The notes below the pieces were generated by a model, which searched no databases, had not been told where the DNA came from, and was given only the letters and a program-made list of their open reading frames with translations. Positions 41,391 to 52,881 of a stretch of DNA of 64,000 nt are shown here, piece after piece (the first letter of the stretch is position 1; every line of letters begins with the position of its first letter). Both the position numbers and the translations under genes were made by a program. Origin of the DNA: Mesoplasma entomophilum (lineage in GTDB: Bacteria > Bacillota_I > Bacilli_A > Mycoplasmatales > Mycoplasmataceae); NCBI RefSeq assembly GCF_002804125.1, contig NZ_CP024966.1:124001-188000 (forward strand), written 5' to 3'.

Positions 41391-42392
41391 ATGAGAGTAA
41401 CATTCGGTAGATATTTACCAAAGAATTCTATTATCCATGCAATGGATCCTAGGTTCAAATTGGTAATGATTATCCTATTAATGGTAAGTATATTTTTACC
41501 TATTGGTTTTACAGGTTATATTATCTGTGCTGTTGTTATTTTAACAATTTTTGCACTATCTAAATTAAGTTTTAGAATGTTACTTGGATTATTACCACCT
41601 GTAGTATTTGTATTTGTAGTTATCTTTTTAATGAATGCTTTCTTAACGCACCCAGACCCAAAGATTTTAGAGCAATTTTTAAATGAAGGAAGTAAAGTAT
41701 CTGGGGTTTGAGTAAATAAACTTTCAGGAGGAGCAGTAGTAGGTCAATTTTTAACAAATGCAAGCAATATATCAGACTTACCTAATGGTTATCAAAATAT
41801 AGGTTTATTTTATAAAATAGGGCCTATTTGATTAAGTGAAAAAGCTTTATATAATGCATTAATCATGACATTTAGAATTTATTTAATGATTTCATTAACT
41901 TGCATACTTACAGCTTCAACTTCACCATTACAATTAACATTAGCGATTGAAGATTTACTGTACCCATTGAAATGAATTGGAATACCAGTTTATATACTTT
42001 CAATGATCATTTCTATTGCATTACGTATGATCCCTACTTTAATTGATGAAGCTGGAAGAATTATGAAAGCTCAGTCTTCAAGAGGGATTGATGTTAAAAA
42101 CGGTAAACTTAAAGATAAAGTAAAAGGTCTTACTTCATTAATTATTCCTTTATTAGTATCAGCTTTCCAAAAAGCAGAAGATTTATCATATGCTATGGAA
42201 GCAAGGGGATATGATCCTTATTCAAAAAGAACAAGATATATTCAATTTAAATTTAGAGCAATGGATTTAATGTTATTATTATTTGCTTTCGCATTAATGC
42301 TATTCTTAATTTTATACTCAGTTGGTGTATTAGGATTATGACAAATTGGTATACCAAGACTTGATACTATAATAGGTATTAAAGCATATTAA
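41391..42392 (+). CDS. ecfT: ECF transporter transmembrane protein EcfT
   Basis: EcfT (333 residues) couples the two ATPases to interchangeable substrate-binding S components. About six to eight hydrophobic segments are seen. The two Ala-Arg-Gly-type coupling motifs, SSRGIDV and EARGYDP, sit in cytoplasmic helices as in the family. YLPKNSIIHAMDPRFKLV is the usual N-terminus. An extra loop of about 60 residues (GSKVSGVWVNKLSGG and onward) follows the third segment. Translation is coupled to ecfA2. No S component gene is in the window, as expected for group II ECF systems. Confidence 0.94.
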
Positions 42393-42395
42393 TAA

Positions 42396-43151
42396 ATGTT
42401 TAAGTTTTTATTAACATTACAATATGATGGTTCTGATTTTCATGGTTGAATTGAACAACCAAATTCTTCAACTATCCAAGGTGAATTAAATAAGGCTATT
42501 AATAAAGTTACAAAAAGTACCAAATTCAAGACAGTTGGCGCTAGTAAAACAGACACTGGGGTACATGCTATTGATCAAAAAGTAACTTTAGATTTAGAAT
42601 TTAACCCAAAATTAGAATTATTTAAAAAGGCAATCAATAAAGCCTTGCCTGAAACTATTAGAATAAGTTCTATTGAGAAAATTGAAAATAATTTTAATAT
42701 AAGAGATGTTTTATATAAAGAATATTCTTACACAGTTAATGACGGGCAATATAATTTATTAACAAATAGATTTGAACTTAATTGAAACTTTGGTCAAATA
42801 GATGTTAAAAAAATGCAATCAATATTTGATTTATTTGTTGGGGAACATGATTTTAAATTATTTTCAGGCTTAAATGGGAAAGAACTTGAAGTCAATAATA
42901 TTAAAACAATAAGAAATATCGAATCAATAAAAGTAGTTAGAGTTGATGATAAAGTGATCATCAATTTTAAAGCAAAAGGATTCATTAGATATCAAATTAG
43001 AATGATAGTTCAATCAGCTTTAAATTGTTATTTAGATAAAAAAATATCTGCAGAGCAAATTCAAGAAAAATTGCAGGGGAAAGGAACTAAACCTCCATTT
43101 AATGCCCCTGCTAAAGGACTTAAATTAAACAAAATTGTATTTAACTCATAA
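42396..43151 (+). CDS. truA: tRNA pseudouridine38-40 synthase
   Basis: TruA (251 residues) isomerises uridines 38-40 in tRNA anticodon stems. The catalytic aspartate is Asp53 in GASKTDTGVHA. Other motifs are LTLQYDGSDFHGW and FIRYQIRMIVQS. It starts 3 bases after the ecfT stop and is probably cotranscribed. The ECF-truA linkage is common in Firmicutes and mollicutes. Three TGA codons read as Trp. Confidence 0.96.
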
Positions 43152-43164
43152 AATAGTGTATTAT
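43135..43164 (+). promoter_or_regulatory. Promoter for the small RNA candidate
   Basis: TTGTAT (43135-43140), 18 bases, TATTAT (43159-43164). It overlaps the 3' end of truA. Transcription would start near 43171. Confidence 0.5.
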
Positions 43165-43170
43165 TATGTT

Positions 43171-43325
43171 AAGGGTGTTGTTAAAACAATATCACTAATG
43201 TAATAAACTGATAAAATTATCGTCTGTTTTTGAATAAGCTTAGGCAAAGAAGGAAAACGATATGTTTATGAGTTCACTACAAGCAAGCACCCTAAAAAAG
43301 ACACAAATGTGTCTTTTTTTTCTTT
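43171..43325 (+). ncRNA. Candidate structured small RNA with own promoter and terminator
   Basis: About 125 structured bases precede an intrinsic terminator. The 5' AGGGTGTT (43172-43179) pairs with AAGCACCCT (43285-43293) to close the molecule, over 8 pairs. Inner helices are ATAAAC/GTTTAT (43203-43208 with 43264-43269), TATCG/CGATA (43218-43222 with 43258-43262) and TTTT/AAAA (about 43227-43230 with 43254-43257). Together they form a long rod with a large asymmetric bubble near the base. An alternative local hairpin GATA/TATC exists (43210-43221). I see no SRP, tmRNA, RNase P, T-box or purine-riboswitch core. It could be a mollicute-specific sRNA, a 6S-like RNA, or a riboswitch for the permease 54 bases beyond its terminator. 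A short ORF (43262 onward, after GAAGGA) also overlaps it. Confidence 0.55.
43296..43322 (+). terminator. Terminator of the small RNA candidate
   Basis: AAAAGACAC / GTGTCTTTT with a 4-base loop (AAAT) and a run of T. A strong intrinsic terminator before the permease gene. Confidence 0.88.
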
Positions 43326-43328
43326 AAT

Positions 43329-43357
43329 TTGATAAAATTAAATAAATACATTTTAAT
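43329..43357 (+). promoter_or_regulatory. Possible promoter for the large permease gene
   Basis: TTGATA (43329-43334), 17 bases, TTTAAT (43352-43357), 22 bases before the ATG. The -10 is weak. Confidence 0.4.
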
Positions 43358-43378
43358 TCTAAAGGGAAGGTATTAATT

Positions 43379-46300
43379 ATGCATTTTAAAAAAATTTATT
43401 TAATGTTAAAAAATTCATTTAAAAATGCCACTAAAAGCAAAACACAATTAATTGGTGTTACTGTTTTAGCCTTTTTACTGTCTTTAGTTTTAACTTTAGT
43501 TGTTTCAATGAATGTTCGTGTTATTGAAAAATATAAAGAAATGAATGAAAATTCAAGAGTTCATGATGCTGTTATTGATTTAAACCCTTATGATAAAGTA
43601 GCAACTGGGGAAAATGAAGAAACTGAGGAAGCACCAAAAAATCTTGTTGCAGCTCAACAATATTGAATATACAAGTTGCAAGAAAAATATTTTGAAGAGT
43701 CAAGTGATCTGCAATTTGAGTGATCTAGAACAGAAGCTAGAGAGTTTTCTCAAGTAAAACATAATGATAATGATTTAACAATTAAAGCAATTACTAAAAC
43801 AACGCAAAAAAATACTTTCAATAATCAAGAAGTAGATAAATTAGTTATTTTTGAAGGTCAAGATATACAAAGTCACCATCAAGTTGTAATTGATCCAAAT
43901 TATGCAAAAAATAACGGTATTAAATTAGGTGATGTTATTAGGATACAAGCTGATAACTTAGGTAATTCTTTATTGGTTAGAGATACAAAAAACACCCAAC
44001 TAGCTAGTGATATTAAAGAAATTGAAGATACAAGAACAGAAATAGACGCAGTTAATGGTAAATACAACACTTACTATTCAAACTATCAGTGATTTCAAGT
44101 TGTAGGATTTGGTAGTTCAGCAGATTTTATGTCTCCAATCTTTAATGCATCAACTACATTACCAAGTCGTAGCAAAGAAGTTATGATTTATGTTAGCCCA
44201 GCAGCATTTGGTTTAAAATATAACCAAGAGTCAAATCTATACGAATATAACTTAAACCAAAATGGTAATTTAGTAGTTTCTTCAAATGTAGAAATTGAAT
44301 CATTTTACTCAATCAAATTCAAAGATGCTAACAAAGTTAAAAAAACAGGATTAGAACAATTTGAGAGTGATTTAAAAGAACTAATTAGAAGAAATTCAAA
44401 TAATAAAATAGTTTATGGAAAAGAAGATTCAAGGTATAGATTTAGCAAAAGAATTCTTTTAATTCAAAAAACTATTCAAACTTATAATATAGCTGCTTTT
44501 ATAATATTTATTTTAATTTTATTTGTATGCTTGTACACAATATCACTTGTTACAAAAAAACAAATTGAAAAAGCATCAAAACAATTAGGTACATTAAAAG
44601 CATTAGGGTACAGAAAACGTGTACTTGTTTATAATTTTGTTATGCTACCTGTAATTGCATCAACAATTGGTGGATTATTAGGATATATTGTTTCAATAAG
44701 TGTTTCAAACACGTTAACTAATGAATTTTCAAATTATTTCTCACTTAATTATTCAAAATTTGATTTTGATTGAATTTCATTAGCTTTAATGATTGGAGTT
44801 ATGTGATTTATTTTATCAGCGATATCATTTGTTATAGCTACAATGTTAATGCGTAAATCATCATTAAGTTTAATTACTGCAACCTTTAATCAAAAAACTA
44901 GTGCATTTAAAGCTAAATTAAGAAGTATTCATTTTAGAAAAACATTTGGTTCAAAATTAAGAAAAGCTTTATTAGTAGATGCTTTTGGAAAAATGATGGC
45001 AATTGGTTTTGTAGTATTGCTCTCATCAATGTTATTTACAGTTTCATTCGCAGCTCCAGATATTTTAAAAAGAAATGAGAAAGCAACTTATACTGGTGTT
45101 AAATATAAACAAATAGTTGAATACGCTCAGCCAAGTTATAATAACCCCCTTACTTTTGCTAAAACATTTAACCCAGCAACAAAACAATATGAAATGGTTT
45201 ACTCAAAAACTGTTGGGGGATGAACAAGTTTGGCTTTAAGAGATAATGGTGATTTTGATTATGATCAAATAATGACTGATTATTTTAATAATGAAATAAG
45301 TGAAAAATACTATTCAATTTTCATTCAAAATTTATTTACTCCATCAAGCAACAGTGAATATGCAATTCCAAACATTGTTGAATTATCACTAGCAAATATG
45401 AAACTCTTAAATTTAGAAGGTTCAATATTTGATAGTAATTACTTTAGACAATTATCTAAATATGGTGTTCCTGCTGCAAGTAATTCAGATGTATTGGGAA
45501 AAATGATTTCTCCCCTGATTTTAAAACAATGATTTGATTACCAAAATTTATTTAGTGAAATAAATTCAGCAAAAACATTATATGAAGCAGGAGCTGCTAT
45601 GCAAACTTTCTATGCTAAATATTCTGAATCAATTGGTTTATCTATTAGCAATGATTTTAGAAGTGATTATGATAATTTTATGAGTGATAAGGATTGAATC
45701 AATGCTACTAAAGATCAGAAAATTAATGTATTTAATTTATCAAATGGTAATTTAGCAAACCAGTATCTAAAAAATAATGAAAATATGTTAAAAACATTAT
45801 TGAAAACAGAAAATGGTAAAGTTCAATATGAAGATCAAACAAATGAAGCAAAGAAATTTAAATTAACTAATTCAAAATACACAGGTATTGGTTCTTTTAG
45901 AATTGCATCAGAGCATAATACAAAAGAGTCAATCAATGATTATTACTTAGGATTAAACTTTGATAAATTGGCAAAAGAAAATGATGAAAAAAATGCAACA
46001 GAAGCTATCATAGACATGTGAGAATGATTTACATTCTTATTCAATAATCGTGTTGATCAAGCAGTGATTCAATCAGCTTTCTCAAGACCACCTTATTCAG
46101 TTAAACAAACTTTAATTAATGCATTTAATTCAGATGATAAAAATTACTCAATGGCGTTCAACTTAGTTTCATATGATCCAAATCAAGAAGCATTGGGAAC
46201 GAAAATCCAAGCTGAAAAGAATGGTAAGAACTTTAAAATTTATGGAATTGATAATGATGATAGATTTTTAGATTTAAGAGATTCTAATAATAATGATTTA

Positions 46301-47665
46301 ATGCAAGATCTATTTAATTCTAAAGAAAAAAATGGAATTGTTATTAATGAAACACTTGCAAAAACTTTAAATCTTAAACAAGGACAAGAAGTAGACTTTA
46401 ATGTTATTCAAAATGAATTACAAGATGCAACAAAAGGCGAAATTGTTCCTTATAAATTAAACGATTGAGATACAAGTAGTTTATGAAATGGAACTGGTGG
46501 ATTTAAGCAAAATTCAAGAACCAACAATTTAGGTTCTAATGTATTAGTTACAAGACCTGATTTAGAAGATAAAAATGCAATAGACTTTATGACAAGTATA
46601 TCTAAACCAACTGAATATTATAATTCAGTATTAAATGGTGACACAATCATTGGTAATAAATCAACTAATACAAAATTCAAAATTCTTGGTATTCATGAAG
46701 GATACGGATCAGCTCAAGCATGAATTAAGAATGATGATGCAAAATCTATTTTAAAATATGATGAAGTTGAAAATTACTTATGAAAAAATTTCTTTGCTAA
46801 ACAATGAAACACTCAGTTTGGATATTCAACACTTGATCAATTTAACAATAAAATAATTATTGAAGATAAAGAACAAGAGGAACTAAAAATTTACAATAAA
46901 ATTAAAGGTTTAGATTTATCAAAAAATGGTTTAGATGATTTAGATTTATTTAAAAATAAATTTATAGAACATCCGCAAAATAATGATGAAAAAGAATTAG
47001 GAAAATTGATTCTTAAAATATTTGAAAATCAATATCCGGTTTTCAATTACAAGTATTCTAACAAAACTGATTTAGCTGATTATAATACAGTGCTTAGTGT
47101 TTCAAATTCATTTGGGGACTATTCTCCAACAGCTTTAAATGGAATGGAAGCTAAATTTAGTTCTACTCACTCATCATTTGATGGTAGTGGTATTGGAACT
47201 GTTGAATGAATATTACCAATTGATTTATCAAAAGATATGTTAGAAGAAATATCACAATTAATTTTATTGTTAATTGCAATAGCGATAGTTTTAATACTAT
47301 CTTTAACATTTGTAATTATTTTACTAACAACATCAATTATTATTACTGACAACATAAGATTTATATCAACAATGAGAGTTTTAGGATATCATGATGCTTA
47401 TGTTGTTAAAACGGTAATGGGAATGTACCTAATTGTTATATCAACAATGTTTGCTGTGGGATTTGTAGCAGGATGATTTATTTTTGCAAAAGCCGTAAAC
47501 ATTATGTTGTTAAATGGTGTTGTTTTACCAATAACATTCCCAATTTGATTACCAATTGTAGTTTTCTTAGGAATAGTTGGTATTTATGCAATTGCCATTT
47601 ATGCAGGATATAAAAGAATAACAAAAACCAATTCTGTACAAATTTTACAAAATGCAGATCTCTAA
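43379..47665 (+). CDS. Very large FtsX-family ABC transporter permease (1428 aa)
   Basis: A single 1429-codon frame once TGA is read as Trp. One membrane helix lies at residues 21-43. A large outside domain follows, then three helices near 367-390, 419-445 and 464-490 with QLGTLKALGYRKRV, typical of an FtsX/MacB core. Another helix (about 539-560) precedes a second outside domain of over 700 residues. A final three-helix core (about 1287-1320, 1338-1365, 1385-1410) contains STMRVLGYHDAYVV. This two-core layout is that of MacB/LolCDE/BceB-like permeases, which act mechanically on lipoproteins, peptides or cell-surface targets rather than as channels. No ATPase gene is adjacent. Substrate unknown. 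AAAGGGAAGG precedes the ATG. The next gene begins 20 bases after the stop, suggesting an operon. Confidence 0.85.
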
Positions 47666-47685
47666 TTAGAAAGGGTATTTAAATT

Positions 47686-50223
47686 ATGAAAAAAATATTA
47701 TTAAGTTTAAGTGCTCTGACTATTGGAGCAACTCCAGCTGTATCATTATTAAACGTTGGCCAAAAACAAGTAATTACTCAAGTAACATCAGAAATTCAAA
47801 AGAAAATTGATGAAACTTCTGTTTTATTTAAAGCACCAATTATAACTAATGCTCAAAAGCAAAATTCTGATGTTACAACAAATTGATTAAATGCTCAAAA
47901 AATAAGTAACATTAGCAATATTGATAGTGCTTTAAGTTATGCAGATTTTAACGCTGAAAAATATGATATGAAATCAGCTGAAAAAACTTTAAATAAAATT
48001 TACAAAGACAAAAATTATAAATATAAAAATGAAGATGCAACATCAGAACTTATATTTGGCGCAGCTGATAAAGGTGTAAGCTTATTAGAAAATTCAATTG
48101 ATGACGATGGATTAAAAGTTGATGGTGTTAATGAATTTTTAAATTGAATTTCTTATGTTTCATTTGCAAGCGGTGGAAGTTTAAAAGCTGATAAATTTGA
48201 TTCAAGCATATTAAAATTTGCTGATAAAATATCTTTTGTTAAAATGTTCAAACATTATCCAGCTCCAACTTACAATCAATTAAAAAGTGAGGGAGTTAAG
48301 ACCTATAGAGGTTTAAAATTTTATGTTTTATCAAATTTCAATAGTTTCATGAGTGTCAACTATGGATTGACAAGCGAAACTGGAGCATGAAATTTTAAAA
48401 TTCAAGATGAGGGTTCAAGCAATATCGCTAGAAATTTCTTTAATGCATCTTCTGCTATGTACAAAGAAATATTTTCTAAAAATGATCAAAAAGTATCAAA
48501 ACATGAGTTTAAATTTACTTCAGATAGTGTAGTTTATTTGTTAAATTTTATATATTCATTATCTTATTATATAGATGCATTCAATCAACCAGAATATGTG
48601 CTTAATCCTTCAATGGTAAGAGATCAAAATCATTTATTTAGTTCTAATAAAACTAATCTTGAAATAATGAATGAAATTTATAATAAAAATATTTCAAAAG
48701 AAAATATTGATAAAAGAAGTTTAAATGGAATATTATCTATTTTTTATGACATTATGTATAAAGGTAGTGACCCCAATGGTTATAGATCTTCAAGAGTCTT
48801 AAAAATTTTATTTCAAGTTGATGACGACATAACTGATGGCAACAAAAAACTTGATTTAAATACTAAGGTTATTAGAGCAGGATCGTCTGTTACTAGTGCA
48901 TTTGATACTGCTGGTGAATGAAAAAATAACACCACAGGACCTAATGGTATATTTAATACTTTATTAGCATCTTTAGTTAAAGGTTTTTTAGATAATCAAA
49001 TTTCAGGGGGAATTCAAATAATACTTAGTGTACTTCAACTTTCAACAGAAAATTTAGGTAGTATACTAGCAGGCTTAATAAGTTCTATTTTGTCCGGTAT
49101 AGACATGAAATATTTTTTTGAAAATTTATCATCTCAATTGAATAAAACTTTAAATAATATTTATGGTTGAGGTTTATGAGGTAGCATAGGTTCTCAAGTT
49201 AAGAAACCACTTGAAAAGCAACTGACTAGTATGGGTTTTGGTACTGATAATTCACCAAATAAAAAACCAACAGGGAATTTTAAGAATAAACCAACAGATG
49301 ACTTTATAGATTATTTAGATCAAATTATGAAAAAATTCAATAATATAAAAGTTAGTGAAAATTCAACAGAAACATGAAGTTTATTTGATAATCTTTTCAA
49401 TCAACTTTTAAATCAGAAAGGTAGATTACAATCAATTTTAAAATTATTTAATGTTATTTTACCAATAGATATGTCTAATAAATCAGTTAAAGATATTTTT
49501 AGAATAAATGTTTTAGGAATATCAATAGGAGATGTTATAACATTAATTTTAAAAGGATTTGATTCAACTCTTCCGTTGTTTTACAAAGTTTTAGGTTTAT
49601 TAGCTAGTGTAACAGGCAGTGATATATCTAATGAATATGATTTCTTTATCAAAGGTCAAGAAGAACCTCTTTCATCTATTGATGAGGTTCTTGGTTACAC
49701 TTCAAAAGATGGCAGAACTTCTGATTTAGCAGTTATATGATCAATGATGAAATTTGTAAAAGATGAAAATGGAAAAAATAAGGTTTTAGGTATTAGACCT
49801 AAAAATTCAAATAATACTGAAGAAGAAAAAATTTGAGGGAGTAAAGCTTGAAAATATCTTTTAGGATTAAACTATGATGATAAGAGTTACAATCAAGATT
49901 CAATCTTGTTTTATGTAAATGAGCTATTAACAAATGGATTAACAGCTAAAATAATTCAATGACCTGTAAAAATGACTAGAAAGTATATTGATTACAATTT
50001 AAGCGATATAACTTTTAATAGAAATAAAAAAATGAATTACTGATCAAATAAAGATTTATTCTCAACAGACTTTATTGATTATTCAACTGATTCAAAACAA
50101 GAGGTATTAAAGTACAACATAAACTACAAAATTAAAAAAGATACTTATATAACATATGAAGTTGCTGTTTTTAAACAATTAAACGCAGAAAAATATGAAA
50201 TTTTAAGTTTTAATAAAAAATAA
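47686..50223 (+). CDS. Secreted/membrane-anchored paralogue of the MOLPALP lipoprotein type, lipobox cysteine missing
   Basis: An 845-residue protein with an N-terminal signal sequence (KKILLSLSALTIGATPAV) but no cysteine. Val24 stands where its paralogue on the opposite strand has the lipidated Cys27. The two share several blocks, for example KTNLEIMNEIYNKNI against KTNLEIISEINNKKI, KILFQVDDDITDGNKKL against KILFQVDNDIITGNEKL, and SGIDMKYFFENL against SGIDMTHFFKTF. They resemble the mollicute paralogous lipoprotein family annotated MOLPALP. That name is from recall and the function is unknown. Without a lipid anchor the protein is either released or held by an uncleaved signal. It is placed 20 bases after a giant permease, probably in one transcript. 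It ends in the shared terminator. Confidence 0.7.
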
Positions 50224-50249
50224 GAGCAATATTATCGCTCTTATTTTTT
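50215..50249. terminator. Bidirectional terminator with both stop codons in its stem
   Basis: A perfect 13-bp stem, 50215-50227 with 50237-50249, has a 9-base loop. The plus-strand stop TAA (50221-50223) is in the left arm and the minus-strand stop (50241-50243) is in the right arm. A/T runs at the two ends serve both directions. Confidence 0.9.
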
Positions 50250-52742
50250 TATCTCAAAATTTTGAATTTGATATTTAACATCATTATTTGTTGCTGTAAT
50301 TTTAGGCAATAATAATTCAACAATATATGTATTATTTATTCCACCGTTTTTATAATTAATTTCGTATTTAATTGTACTTTCATCTTTTTTATTTTTAAAG
50401 TTTGTATAACTTACTAATTTTGTTGAAAAATACAAGTAATTAAGATCAGGTAGATAAGATGCTTTATTTTTATCGTCAAACATGTTATTTATTAAAATAA
50501 GTATTTCATTTATACTTTTCATTACATCTTTGATTAAATTACCTGTTTCATAATTTCATAGTTGACTAACTGAATATAATATTGTTCCCGGTCTAAATTG
50601 AAGTCAATCTATACCTGTTTTTGTTTCAACACCAAGTCCCATTAATCATTTACCAGCTTGGAGATTACTAAATGTTCTTTTTTCAGATAAACCAGATTCT
50701 TTACCAGCAGGAATTGTTACAGTCCATCCTTCATTTGTAAATAGTTTTGATGCTAGTACAAATGTGTAGGTGTATTCAACTCCGTTAGCATCTTTAAGAA
50801 TTAATCTTTCATCTAAGCCTAATTCTTCATCGTGATATGAAATAGTTGTACCAATTGCATTTTTAATTTCAAAATCATTATTTTGAAATAATCTGGTATC
50901 TTGGAACGCCTCTGCAATATTAACTAATTTAGGAGCTACTCCTTTACCCAATAATGCAATTAAATAACTCGCAGCATTAGTTCCAAGTGTTAATATGTCA
51001 CCAAGCTTTATATTGCTTGTTAATTGAACATTAATAAGTTGTTTTAAAGATATTTTTGGTAATTCGATTGGCAATTCATTTGTTAAGCCTAGTACATGCA
51101 TAATTGTTCTAATATCAGTATTAGCTAAGTAGCCTAAGAATTTATTTGTAAATATGCCATTATCTTTAATAATTCATTTATATTTCTCTTGAATTTCAGA
51201 CATTTTTTTAATGAGTCATTCTATTTTATTTTTTATATCCTCATTAATTAAAATGCTATTTCACTCTTTTATATGATTAAGTGAGACAGTTAACTGAGAA
51301 ATAAATGTTTTAAAGAAGTGGGTCATGTCAATTCCAGATAGCATAGAACTTATAATTCCAGAAGCAACTCCTCCAAGTTGTTCAGGTCCTAATCCTATTC
51401 TATTTAAGAATTTTAATATTCCACCATCTTTGTCAATTTTATTAGTTATAAATCCAGTTATTATTCCATTAATTGTTGATGACAAGAAAGTGTTTAATGC
51501 TCCATTTTCAGTTTGACCATTTGTTGCTCATTCACCAAGTTCGATGTCCAAAGTAGTTTTAGTAGTTTTTAAGATCTTAGTTTTGAATTCAAGTTTTTCA
51601 TTTCCAGTTATTATGTCATTATCAACCTGAAATAATATTTTAAAAGTTCTAAGTAATTTGTAAGAATCTTTATCTTTTTCTCCTGAAAAAAGATCATAAA
51701 ATAATTGAACAAGGCCATCAATATTAGTAGCGTCAATAATTGACTCTTCAATTTTTTTATTATTAATTTCACTTATTATCTCTAAATTAGTTTTTGTTTT
51801 TGAAAAAACATGATTATCATCAATCATATCAGTTGATTTTAAATTATATTCGTCAGTTGTAAAATTTTGTATATATCAATTAATTCCAAAAAGTGCATTA
51901 AATAATAAAGCTAAACTTTGGCTAGTAAATGATACTGTTATTTTTTCAGAAGTTTTATCATTTATAAAAATTTTTGACATTTGTTCTTTATTTCAATTAT
52001 AAAAATCTTTTCTTATATCTTCATGTTCAACACTAAAGTCGAAATATAAATCTTCAGGAATATCTTTTCCAAATAAATTAGCAATAAACGTGGTTAATTG
52101 ACTAGAAAAATACATTTGTAAGTCTCTATTTGTTTTGATTCCCATTTTTATAAGTTCTTTATAATTGGGGACCTTTACTTCCTTCATTATTGAAAGAGAA
52201 GATGTAATCTTAGACATTATTTCTTGAATTGAAAAAGACGTATCATCGTTAACTGATTTTAAAAGAATAGGCAGTAAATCATTTCAAACCATTGGATCAA
52301 AACTAACACCAATAAGTTTATAAATTTCATTATAGGCTTTTTGAATTACTGAAAGTTTTTCAGCTAAAGGATTTTCTGGTTTCGGGTTATTAAAATCATC
52401 TTTTGTGTAAACATTTTTATTCATATATTCATTTGTTTGAGAAGTATCTAAAAGACTTGAAAAAAGTTTTGAAAAAGATGTTGTGTCTTTTGAATTTTGA
52501 GTTATATCGCGAACACTTAAATTTGATATATATTTATCAACATCTTGTCCATTATAACCTTTAGAATTAGCCAAAATTGCACCCTTAAAGTAATTAGATG
52601 TTGAAGACATAACTTCAGCTAATTTGTTGTCTATACTTTTTTGAACAGTATCCACATATTTACAAGAAACAACAGCCATAGCTGGAGTTGCTGAAATTGA
52701 TGCCGCACTTATTAAAGTGATTAATTTTTTAATTCCTATCAT
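50241..52742 (-). CDS. Paralogous surface lipoprotein (MOLPALP type)
   Basis: An 833-residue lipoprotein convergent with its paralogue. The signal MIGIKKLITLISAASISATP ends with the lipobox AVVSC (Cys27), so the mature protein should be lipid-anchored on the outer face of the membrane. The body is rich in Asn, Lys, Ile and Ser, with amphipathic segments and glycine-containing blocks such as PEQLGGVASGIISSMLSGID. It aligns in order with the plus-strand copy over most of its length, but the last third differs more. The ATG has only a distant AAGGT upstream on the minus strand, so initiation may be weak or the start may differ. It is divergent, across 139 bases, from a second giant permease. Function unknown. 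TGA codons read as Trp. Confidence 0.78.
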
Positions 52743-52881
52743 AATAAAATAATTTTACCTTAATATTGATCTTTTTATTAAATAATTTGTAAGAAACTGC
52801 TTTAATTTTTTATTTTTTTTATTAAGATTAAGTAAGTTATATTTGACAAAATAAAAAATTAAAAAATAGGCGGATCAATAT

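Noticed and set aside
43171-43325. SRP RNA, tmRNA, RNase P RNA or 2'-deoxyguanosine riboswitch
   Set aside because: The SRP GGAAGG loop with flanking G/C helix, the tmRNA ends and tag frame, the RNase P conserved regions and the purine-riboswitch junction were looked for and not found.
43262-43339. Short ORF overlapping the small RNA (starts MFMSSLQAS)
   Set aside because: It runs through the terminator hairpin and ends past it. It has a GAAGGA upstream, but no homology can be claimed, so the RNA reading is favoured.
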